The position numbers and the translations under genes are program-made. Of a stretch of 64,000 bases of DNA, positions 56,999 to 64,000 are shown in pieces. Origin of the DNA: Deltaproteobacteria bacterium (GTDB taxonomy: Bacteria > Desulfobacterota > Syntrophobacteria > Syntrophobacterales > Syntrophobacteraceae). Every line of letters starts with the position of its first letter. The stretch's first letter is position 1. The notes beneath the pieces are model-generated. The model searched no databases and was not told where the DNA came from. It was given only the letters and a program-made list of their open reading frames with translations. The stretch is taken from assembly GCA_012517315.1 (NCBI GenBank), contig JAAYVE010000008.1:1-64000 (forward strand), given 5' to 3'.

Positions 56999-58624
56999 AT
57001 GAGTTGGACACAGGTTTACAACCCTCTGGGTAACATCGCCCTGTCGGCCCTGGTCGCCGGCATTCCGCTCTACGTCCTTTTCTACATGCTCGCCGTGCGC
57101 AGATCTCCCGGGCATTACGCAGCCCTTTTCGGAACGGCATCCGCCGTCGTCGTCGCCGTGCTCGTCTGGAGGATGCCCGTGGGGCTGGCGCTCAATTCCA
57201 CACTCATGGGGGCTGCTTTCGGCATTTTTCCCATCGTCTGGATCGTCATCACCACCATCTGGGTCTACAATATGACGGTGGAATCGGGCGAATTCGATAT
57301 CATCCGCAACTCCCTGGCCTGCATCACCGACGATCGCCGCCTGCAGGCCCTTTTCATCGCCTTCGCTTTCGGTTCGTTCATCGAGGGGACGGCGGGGTTC
57401 GGCACCCCGGTGGCCATCACGGCCGCCATGCTGGTGGGATTGGGGTTCAATGCCAAGTATGCCGCGGGAATCTGCCTCATCGCCAACACGGCCCCTGTCG
57501 CCTTCGGGGCCATCGGCATTCCCATCGTGGTCGCCGCCAAGGTCACCGACCTCGACATGATGCGCATCAGCCAGATCGTCGGCAGGCAACTGCCTTTTCT
57601 CTCCGTGGCGGTTCCCCTCTGGCTGAGCGTCACCATCTGCGGTTGGAAGCGCAGCATGGAAATCCTGCCGGCCATTGTAGTCACCGGTCTGTGCTTCGCC
57701 GTCTCCCAGTTCCTCGTTTCCAACTTTGTCGGCCCGTACCTTCCGGACATCGTTTCCGCCATCGTCACCATCGTGGGACTCGGTTTCTTTCTGCGCATCT
57801 GGAAGCCGTCGGTCGTCTTTCATTTTCCCGATGAGAAAGCGACGGGTCCCGTCACCTGCCATTACTCCAGCGCCGAAGTGGTCCGCGCCTGGATGCCTTA
57901 CGTCATCCTGGCCGTCATGGTTTTCCTGTGGGGACTCGAACCCGTCAAGAAACTCCTCGCCCCTTTTGGGTTTTCATTCAACTGGCCGGCCCTGCACAAC
58001 CTGGTGGTGAAGACAGCCCCCATCGTGGCCAAGGATGCACCCTACGCCGCCACGTACAGCTTCAACTTCGGTTCCGCGGCGGGAACCGCCATCCTGATTT
58101 CGGGCATCCTTTCCATCTTCATCATTCCCAATTACGGCTTCGGCCGCTCCGTGGCCTGCTTTTTCAGGACCCTGAAGCAACTGCGCTTTCCCATCCTGAC
58201 CATCGCCCTCATCCTCGGGCTCGCCTACATCATGAACTATTCGGGCATGAGCGCCTCCATGGGACTGGCTCTGGCTGGAACCGGCGTGCTCTTCCCCATC
58301 TTTTCCCCCATCCTGGGGTGGCTCGGCGTTTTCCTCACGGGCTCTGACACCTCCTCCAACGCCCTCTTCGGCTCCCTGCAGAAGACCACCGCGACACAAA
58401 TCGGCGTCGACCCCGCCCTCACCGTTGCAGCCAATTCCTCCGGCGGTGTCTGCGGCAAGATGATTTCCCCCCAGAGCATCTCCGTAGCCACCGCGGCATC
58501 GGGGATGGTGGGGGAGGAAGGAAACATCTTCCGGTTCACTCTCCTCCACAGCATCTCCATGGTGCTCATCATGAGCGCCTTGACTTTCCTCCAGGCATAT
58601 GTCTTGACGTGGATGCTTCCCTGA
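56999..58624 (+). CDS. lctP: L-lactate permease family transporter
   Basis: 541 residues, about 12-14 hydrophobic helices. Starts SWTQVYNPLGNIALSALVAG, with FGSFIEGTAGFGTPVAITAA and NTAPVAFGAIGIPI in the core and the typical CGKMISPQSISVATA near the C-terminus. Imports lactate (and probably glycolate) with protons. ATG 56999 has CGGAGG upstream; earlier start 56960 is less likely. First gene of the rightward lactate operon, with LutC and LutB-type proteins downstream. Confidence 0.93.
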   Translation: MSWTQVYNPLGNIALSALVAGIPLYVLFYMLAVRRSPGHYAALFGTASAVVVAVLVWRMPVGLALNSTLMGAAFGIFPIVWIVITTIWVYNMTVESGEFDIIRNSLACITDDRRLQALFIAFAFGSFIEGTAGFGTPVAITAAMLVGLGFNAKYAAGICLIANTAPVAFGAIGIPIVVAAKVTDLDMMRISQIVGRQLPFLSVAVPLWLSVTICGWKRSMEILPAIVVTGLCFAVSQFLVSNFVGPYLPDIVSAIVTIVGLGFFLRIWKPSVVFHFPDEKATGPVTCHYSSAEVVRAWMPYVILAVMVFLWGLEPVKKLLAPFGFSFNWPALHNLVVKTAPIVAKDAPYAATYSFNFGSAAGTAILISGILSIFIIPNYGFGRSVACFFRTLKQLRFPILTIALILGLAYIMNYSGMSASMGLALAGTGVLFPIFSPILGWLGVFLTGSDTSSNALFGSLQKTTATQIGVDPALTVAANSSGGVCGKMISPQSISVATAASGMVGEEGNIFRFTLLHSISMVLIMSALTFLQAYVLTWMLP

Positions 58625-58727
58625 TCGAAACGGTTACAATGGGACCGGGTCCAATGTCCGGAAGGGGGCTTCCCGGGCATGGGCCCGTCCCGGACCAAGA
58701 ACGGAGCGGCGGAAGGAGAGATCCCGG

Positions 58728-59288
58728 ATGGAAAGCACGATTCGAACCGTTGAAATAATGCGTGAAAAGGCCTTGGCCGTCCAGACGGTTTTCACGACCG
58801 TGGCTGGCCTGCGGGAGGCTTTTTCCTATGCCGTTGAGCTCACCGGCAGCCAGGGGGGGAAGACCCTTGCCGCCCCCGGGTTGGGAGGGGAGGATCGCAG
58901 GGAGTTGGCCGCCCTGTGTGAGCAACGGGGGATTTCCCTCGTGTGGGAAAACCTCCGGGGCCACCTGGGGAGGATCCACACGGGCTTCACGGTGGCTCAG
59001 TGGGGCATTGCAGAAACCGGTACCGTCGTCCTCGATTCCACTTCGGAAGACGTGCGCATCGCGTCCATGTTGAGCGAGACTCACATCGCCGTGGTGCCGC
59101 GTTCGGCGGTCAAGCCCGGTGCTGTGGATCTCGCCGGCGAACTGCAGGAAATGATGAAGCGCCCTGGTTCCTACGTGGCCTTCATCAGTGGGGCCAGCCG
59201 TACCGCCGACATCGAGCGGGTCCTGACCATCGGGGTTCACGGCCCGCAGGAGTTCCACATCCTGATCTCCGGCGAAAACGGCGGTTAG
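58728..59288 (+). CDS. lutC: LutC-like LUD-domain protein
   Basis: 186 residues, LUD (lactate utilization) domain alone. WENLRGHLGRIHTGFTVAQW, GIAETGTVVLDSTSED and the C-terminal SGASRTADIERVLTIGVHGP are family-typical. It is thought to be one of the three subunits of the LutABC-type L-lactate oxidation complex. ATG 58728 has AAGGAGAG. It follows lctP by 103 bases, where a CCGGAAG / CTTCCCGG stem lies. Confidence 0.88.
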   Translation: MESTIRTVEIMREKALAVQTVFTTVAGLREAFSYAVELTGSQGGKTLAAPGLGGEDRRELAALCEQRGISLVWENLRGHLGRIHTGFTVAQWGIAETGTVVLDSTSEDVRIASMLSETHIAVVPRSAVKPGAVDLAGELQEMMKRPGSYVAFISGASRTADIERVLTIGVHGPQEFHILISGENGG

Positions 59289-59417
59289 CACCCGCCGGCC
59301 TTGCCACGACGGAGACTTTCGGCCTCGGAGAAGGGTCTCCGGCAAGGAGACACGGTCATCCGTCCAGGAAATCCTGGAGCGCCTTTCCGGTTTTGCCACC
59401 TCAAGGGAGACTTCATC

Positions 59418-61601
59418 ATGATCACCACACCCAGCGATGTCCGGGAATATCGACGAGACCTGAAAAGGGCCCTGCGCAATCAATTTCTTGGAAACACCCT
59501 GGAGACCTTTGCATCGGCTTTCCGGATCTCGAGGGCCAGGGCGTTCGAGGGCATTGACCTCCCGGGGCTCATCGGCGAAATCGCGGAAGGAAAAGACGCC
59601 TCCATCCAGCGACTTGAGGAATTGTTCCAATCTTTCAAGACCCACGCCGAGGCGGCAGGGGTGAAGGTGCACACGGCGCGGACCGCTCTGGAGGCAAACG
59701 CTCTCATTGCCTCCATTGCCGCGGAAAATGGAGTGAAACGCATCGTCAAGGGCAAATCCATGACGGCCGAGGAGACCTTCCTCAACGATCACCTGGAAAA
59801 GGCGGGCTTTCAGGTGACGGAGACGGACCTTGGAGAGTGGATCATCCAGTTGAGGGGGGAAGGTCCCTCCCACATGGTCATGCCTGCAATCCACCTGTCC
59901 CGCAAGGAAGTGGCGGAGCTTTTCACCAGGGTCACGGGGACGCCTCAGGATCCCGAAAACATCGACGGGATGGTGAAGGTGGCGCGCAGGGAGCTTCGCC
60001 AGGCCTACCTGGAAGCGGACATGGGGATCACGGGGGCCAATTTCGCCGTCGCGGATACGGGAACAATCGGGCTCGTCACCAATGAGGGAAACGGCAGACT
60101 GGTGACCACCCTGCCGAGGGTTCACGTGGCGCTGGTGGGCTTCGACAAGCTGGTGCCCGACCTGCCATCGGCCCTGCGCATCCTCAAGGCCCTTCCCCGC
60201 AACGCCACCGGCCAGCCCATCTCCACCTACGTCACCTGGATCACCGGCGCCACACAGTGCACCACGGCTCCCGAGGGTCGCAAGGTCATGCACATCGTCT
60301 TTCTGGACAACGGCCGCCTCGCTCTGGCCCGGGATCCTCTCTTTTCCCAGGCACTCCGCTGCATCCGGTGCGGTGCCTGCGCCAACGTCTGCCCAATCTA
60401 TAAATTGGTGGGGGGACACAATTACGGGCATGTTTACATTGGCGCCATCGGGCTCATCCTCACTTACTTCTATCATGGGCGGCAGAACGCGAGGGCCATT
60501 GTCCGCGCCTGTCTCAACTGCCAGGCATGCAAGGCGGTTTGCCCCGCGGGAATCGATCTACCCCATCTCATCAAGGAAGTCCTCCGCACGGTGCTGGAAA
60601 CGGAAGGAAGGAAACCGGCCAAAAACCGTCTACTGGCCCGAATCCTCCCCAACCGGAAGCTCTTTCACTTCCTCCTCCGGCGGGCTTATCTCGCACAACG
60701 CCCCCTCACCGGCGGGGGGGAATACATCCGCCATTTGCCCCTGTTTTTCTCCCCGGAGCACCAATTCAGAAGTCTGCCCGCCATCACCGGGACTCCCCTG
60801 CGAGACCGGTGGCACAAAATGGCTCCCCAGGTGAAGGATCCCTCCATTCGTGTGGCCCTTTTCGGAGGCTGCCTGGTGGATTTCGTCTACCCGGAACAGG
60901 CTGCGGCATTTCTGGAACTGGTGAAGGACCGCAACGTGCAGGTGGAGTATCCCCAGGACCAGACCTGTTGCGGTCTCCCTGCGAAGATGATGGGGGAAAA
61001 CACCGTGGCCAAGGCGGTGGCGATCCAGAACCTCAAGGCCATCGACCCCGCCGACTACGATTACATCGTCACGCTCTGTGCTTCCTGTGGTTCCCACATC
61101 CGGGAAAACTATCCCAAACTCCTGGGGGATTCATCCGGTTTCGGGGTGAAAATGCACCAGTTCATGGACAAGATTATTGATTTCAGCTCTTTTCTGGCCA
61201 ACGTCCTCAAGGTTGAGCCTGCCATGTTCAGGGAAGGCGGTCCGAAAGCGGCGTATCATGCACCTTGCCACCTGTGTCGGGGACTCGGCGTCACCCAGGA
61301 ACCCCGGGAGCTCATCGGCACTGCAGGAATGGAATACGCGCCGGCAAAGGACGAGGATGTGTGCTGCGGTTTCGGAGGTTCATTTTCCTTGGAATTTCCA
61401 GAACTTTCGGCTGAACTCCTCACACGGAAACTGGACTGCGTGGAGGCCGCGGGAGCCGACCTCCTGGTGACCGACTGCCCGGGTTGCGTCCTCCAGTTGC
61501 GAGGGGGAATGGACCGGAGAGAGGGAAAAAAGATCCCGGTGAAGCACATCGCGGAGGCATTGGCGGAACAAAAGCGGGCGAATGGGCGACGGTCCGGCTG
61601 A
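59418..61601 (+). CDS. lutB: LutB/LutA-type fusion: LUD, ferredoxin and two CCG domains
   Basis: 727 residues, LutB and LutA fused. LUD domain about 1-300 (GITGANFAVADTGTIGLVTN), two 4Fe-4S motifs at about 312-400 (CIRCGACANVCP, CLNCQACKAVCP), and two CCG domains to the end (DQTCCGLPAKM, DVCCGFGGSFS). With LutC it would oxidise L-lactate to pyruvate and feed electrons to the quinone or electron-bifurcating system. ATG 59418 has AAGGGAGAC. The fused arrangement is used by many Desulfobacterota and removes the need for a separate lutA gene, none of which is seen. Confidence 0.9.
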   Translation: MITTPSDVREYRRDLKRALRNQFLGNTLETFASAFRISRARAFEGIDLPGLIGEIAEGKDASIQRLEELFQSFKTHAEAAGVKVHTARTALEANALIASIAAENGVKRIVKGKSMTAEETFLNDHLEKAGFQVTETDLGEWIIQLRGEGPSHMVMPAIHLSRKEVAELFTRVTGTPQDPENIDGMVKVARRELRQAYLEADMGITGANFAVADTGTIGLVTNEGNGRLVTTLPRVHVALVGFDKLVPDLPSALRILKALPRNATGQPISTYVTWITGATQCTTAPEGRKVMHIVFLDNGRLALARDPLFSQALRCIRCGACANVCPIYKLVGGHNYGHVYIGAIGLILTYFYHGRQNARAIVRACLNCQACKAVCPAGIDLPHLIKEVLRTVLETEGRKPAKNRLLARILPNRKLFHFLLRRAYLAQRPLTGGGEYIRHLPLFFSPEHQFRSLPAITGTPLRDRWHKMAPQVKDPSIRVALFGGCLVDFVYPEQAAAFLELVKDRNVQVEYPQDQTCCGLPAKMMGENTVAKAVAIQNLKAIDPADYDYIVTLCASCGSHIRENYPKLLGDSSGFGVKMHQFMDKIIDFSSFLANVLKVEPAMFREGGPKAAYHAPCHLCRGLGVTQEPRELIGTAGMEYAPAKDEDVCCGFGGSFSLEFPELSAELLTRKLDCVEAAGADLLVTDCPGCVLQLRGGMDRREGKKIPVKHIAEALAEQKRANGRRSG

Positions 61602-61803
61602 AACCCGTTGAGCGCATTCCGTTAGGTCGGCAGAAGAAGATTCTCGGGAACCGCCGACGGAATGAGGCAATTTGAGCCATGGGAAGGGGGATCCCAAGGA
61701 AGACGGAACACCATCTCTCGGGAGGAATGGAATTCCGGTATTGACCCCGATCCGGCCGGGTTTCTTTGACGGGATCCGGCCGCCCCAGACAGGATGGACA
61801 CAA

Positions 61804-63324
61804 ATGATCAATGGAAGCAGCATCTTGCCGAAACTCAGCCCGGCAGAGGCGGCGGCTCAGATCCGTCACGGCATGACGGTCGCTTTCAGCGGGTTTGCGC
61901 AGGCCGGGGCGGCCAAGGCCGTCCCCAGAGCCATCGCCGCCATGGCCCGGGAAAAGCACGAAAAGGGGGAATCGTACAAGCTGCGGGTGCTGAGCGGCGC
62001 ATCGGCGGGTCCTTTCGTGGACGTGGAAATGGCCGAGGCGGAGGCCATCTGCTGGCGCGCCCCATACATGAGTTCCCACTCACTACGCCGCCAGATCAAC
62101 CGGCAGGAAGTGGAGTACCTGGACATGCACCTGTCCCATGCTCCCCAGACGCTCGGGGCAGGCTTTTTCGGCAAGCTCGATTACGCCGTGGTCGAAGCGA
62201 CGGGAATCACGCGGGACGGCCGGGTCTACCTCACGAGTTCCGTGGGCAGTTCTCCCACCTTTCTCAAGTATGCCGACCGGGTCATCATCGAGATCAACGA
62301 ATACCATTCCAAACGGCTGCCGGAACTTTCGGACATCACTCTTTTGCCGTTGCCGCCCCGGCAGACCCCGATTCCCATCCACGACCCCCTCACTCGGGTG
62401 GGGTATCCCTACGCCGTGGTAGACCCCAGGAAGGTGGTGGGCATCGTGGAGACGGAAGAACCCGACAAAATCGACCCACCCACACCGCCCGACCGGAACG
62501 CCCAGAAGATCGCCGAGCACGTGGTGCAGTTTCTCTTCGGCGAAATGATCCGCGGAAACATTCCTCGAGAGTTCCTCCCTATCCAATCGGGGGTGGGCAA
62601 CCTGGCCAACGGGGTCATGGGAGCTCTGGGCAGGAACCCTTACATACCCCCGTTCAAGATGTACACCGTGGCCGTGCAGGACTCCCTGGTGGATCTCATG
62701 GAACAGGAAAAGCTCTTGGGGATGAGCGCCACCAGTCTCAGCGTCTCTCCCGCCACCTTGAAGCGCATCTACGAAAACATGGATTTTTTTGCCCCGAGGA
62801 TCGTGCTCCGCCCCCAGGAGATCTCCAACGACGCGGGAGTCGTCCGGCGCCTCGGGGTCATTGCCATCAACGCCGCGGTCGAAGTGGACATTTACGGGAA
62901 CGTCAATTCTTCTCATGTCTACGGGACGGACATCATCAACGGGATCGGTGGGAGCGGCGAGTTCACCCGCAACAGTTTTCTCTCCATCATCATGTGCCCT
63001 TCCATCGGGCGCGGGGGAAGGATTTCTTCCGTGGTGCCCATGTGTCCGCACATCGACAGCAACGAGCACTCCGTGCAAATCCTCGTGACGGAGCAAGGCC
63101 TTGCGGATCTCAGGGGGCTTGGACCCATGCAGCGGGCCAAACGCATCATCAACAACTGCGCCCATCCAGCCTACCGGGACTACCTCCAGGGCTACATCCG
63201 GGATGCCAGGGTGGGCCACATCCGCCACGACCTGAGAAAGGCCTTCCAACTGCATCGCAACCTCATGGAACACGGCTCGATGCTGCCGGATCTGAATCTC
63301 TCGGAAATCCATGAAATCCGATAG
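61804..63324 (+). CDS. Acetyl-CoA hydrolase/CoA-transferase family (Cat1-like), copy 1
   Basis: 506 residues of the acetyl-CoA hydrolase/transferase family (Cat1/AarC type), which typically moves CoA between acetate, propionate and succinate. FSGFAQAGAAKAVP, EVEYLDMHLSHAPQ, VVEATGITRDGRVYLTSSVG, SGVGNLANGVMGALG, EISNDAGVVRRLGVIAINAA and TEQGLADLRGL are present. The catalytic glutamate, expected in a Y-T-E-(V/M)-x-Q-D context at AarC E294, reads as valine 289 (YTVAVQD). ATG 61804 (GGATGG upstream). A closely similar gene follows 31 bases later. Confidence 0.9.
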   Translation: MINGSSILPKLSPAEAAAQIRHGMTVAFSGFAQAGAAKAVPRAIAAMAREKHEKGESYKLRVLSGASAGPFVDVEMAEAEAICWRAPYMSSHSLRRQINRQEVEYLDMHLSHAPQTLGAGFFGKLDYAVVEATGITRDGRVYLTSSVGSSPTFLKYADRVIIEINEYHSKRLPELSDITLLPLPPRQTPIPIHDPLTRVGYPYAVVDPRKVVGIVETEEPDKIDPPTPPDRNAQKIAEHVVQFLFGEMIRGNIPREFLPIQSGVGNLANGVMGALGRNPYIPPFKMYTVAVQDSLVDLMEQEKLLGMSATSLSVSPATLKRIYENMDFFAPRIVLRPQEISNDAGVVRRLGVIAINAAVEVDIYGNVNSSHVYGTDIINGIGGSGEFTRNSFLSIIMCPSIGRGGRISSVVPMCPHIDSNEHSVQILVTEQGLADLRGLGPMQRAKRIINNCAHPAYRDYLQGYIRDARVGHIRHDLRKAFQLHRNLMEHGSMLPDLNLSEIHEIR

Positions 63325-63355
63325 GTGAGCACTGGAACCGGCAAAGGAGTGAGGC

Positions 63356-64000
63356 ATGTCCAAAATGAACGCATTTCCTGTGCTGACCCCCGAGGAGGCC
63401 GCTGAAAAGATCTTTCACGGGGCAACCGTGGCCTTCAGCGGGTTCACCAATGCCGGGGCGGCAAAGCTGCTTCCCAAGGCGATCGCCGCCCGGGCGGAAT
63501 TCCTACATGCCCGGGAGGAACCGTTCAAGATCAGGGTCCTCACGGGGGCCTCTAGCGGCGAAAGCATCGATGAGCCTCTGGCCCGGGCCCAGGCCATCGC
63601 CTACCGGGCGCCATACCAGAGCGGGCCGGTCCTCCGCCGCCAGATCAACCACCAGGAAGTGGAATATGTGGACATGCACCTCTCCCACCTTCCCCAGACA
63701 GTCCTCGAGGGTTTCCATGGAAAGGTGGACTTCGCTGTGGTGGAGGCGACGGAAATCACCCGCGACGGAAGGGTTTACCTCACCACCTCCATCGGGGCCT
63801 CCCCAACCTATCTCAAGTACGCTGACAAGGTCATCATCGAGATCAATCACCACCATTCCCAGCGACTCCGGGAAATGGCCGACATCATCATCATGCCGCC
63901 GCCGCCCCACCGCTTTCCCCTCCCCTTCAGCGACCCCCTCACCAAGGTGGGATACCCCTATGCCGTTGTGGACCCGAAGAAAGTGGTCGCAGTCCTCGAA
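63356..64000 (+). CDS. Acetyl-CoA hydrolase/CoA-transferase family, copy 2 (partial)
   Basis: First 215 codons of a gene running out of the window. Start ATG 63356 with AAAGGAG. GATVAFSGFTNAGAAK, EVEYVDMHLSHLPQT, VVEATEITRDGRVYLTTSIG and GYPYAVVDPKKVV follow copy 1 residue by residue, so it is a tandem paralogue. The active-site region lies beyond 64000, so whether it keeps the glutamate lost in copy 1 cannot be seen. Confidence 0.9.
   Translation, partial: MSKMNAFPVLTPEEAAEKIFHGATVAFSGFTNAGAAKLLPKAIAARAEFLHAREEPFKIRVLTGASSGESIDEPLARAQAIAYRAPYQSGPVLRRQINHQEVEYVDMHLSHLPQTVLEGFHGKVDFAVVEATEITRDGRVYLTTSIGASPTYLKYADKVIIEINHHHSQRLREMADIIIMPPPPHRFPLPFSDPLTKVGYPYAVVDPKKVVAVLE

Noticed and set aside
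58569-60476. 635-codon antisense frame across lctP, lutC and lutB
   Set aside because: Shadow of well-supported genes on the other strand; no family features and no ribosome site.

Overview
The window is a GC-rich (roughly 60%), tightly packed bacterial chromosome segment. The gene mix points to an anaerobic Desulfobacterota-type organism (sulfate reducer or syntroph, Syntrophobacter-like): lactate oxidation by Fe-S/CCG-domain enzymes, tandem acetyl-/propionyl-CoA transferase genes, a TAXI-type binding protein, molybdate uptake beside a bis-MGD enzyme, a NifX-like cofactor protein, and a deltaproteobacterial-looking LexA. This assignment is an inference from gene content. No rRNA, tRNA or CRISPR array was seen.

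Layout. 1-2.3 kb: end of an IS transposase, an ADP-ribosylglycohydrolase, and a frameshifted membrane-protein gene. 2.3-8.7 kb: a complete histidine degradation operon (hutU-hutI-hutH, glutamate formiminotransferase, formimino-THF cyclodeaminase), which feeds the one-carbon unit into tetrahydrofolate. 8.7-15 kb: a gene remnant, a CaiB/AMACR-like CoA-transferase, a DUF123 protein, and a small exported protein ahead of a large subtilase. 15-21 kb: a TAXI solute-binding protein translationally coupled to a multi-PAS hybrid histidine kinase, then DUF1848 and YdjM-like genes. 21-27 kb: a 1053-residue protein joining an LCAT-like hydrolase, a macro/M17-N-like domain and a CHAT protease, next to a cytoplasmic GH13 enzyme. 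27-33 kb: an unknown gene and lexA behind a near-consensus promoter, then a molybdopterin enzyme, a methyltransferase, a NifX-like protein and an exported thioredoxin-fold protein. 33-43 kb: glycosyltransferase, SulP transporter, membrane protein, a truncated IS3 element, a P-type ATPase and an NDUFA9-like dehydrogenase. 43-48 kb: modABC and a TPR protein. 48-53 kb: ArsC, a second ADP-ribosylglycohydrolase, a parvulin and two Sco-like proteins.

53-64 kb is a lactate regulon. A divergent region (56.6-57.0 kb) separates a leftward operon (FAD oxidase, Fe-S/CCG protein, FadR-type regulator, orphan response regulator) from a rightward one (lactate permease, LutC, LutB/LutA-type fusion). It holds two matching TGGTAAG-type palindromes, the probable operators of the co-encoded GntR protein. 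Two tandem CoA-transferase genes follow; in the complete first copy the residue expected to be the catalytic glutamate reads as valine.

The items most worth a second look are the LCAT/M17N/CHAT fusion, the coupled TAXI-kinase pair with three stem-loops in its leader, the lactate operators, the glutamate-to-valine CoA-transferase, the pair of single-cysteine Sco proteins, and two genes whose reading frames are broken by single-base shifts.
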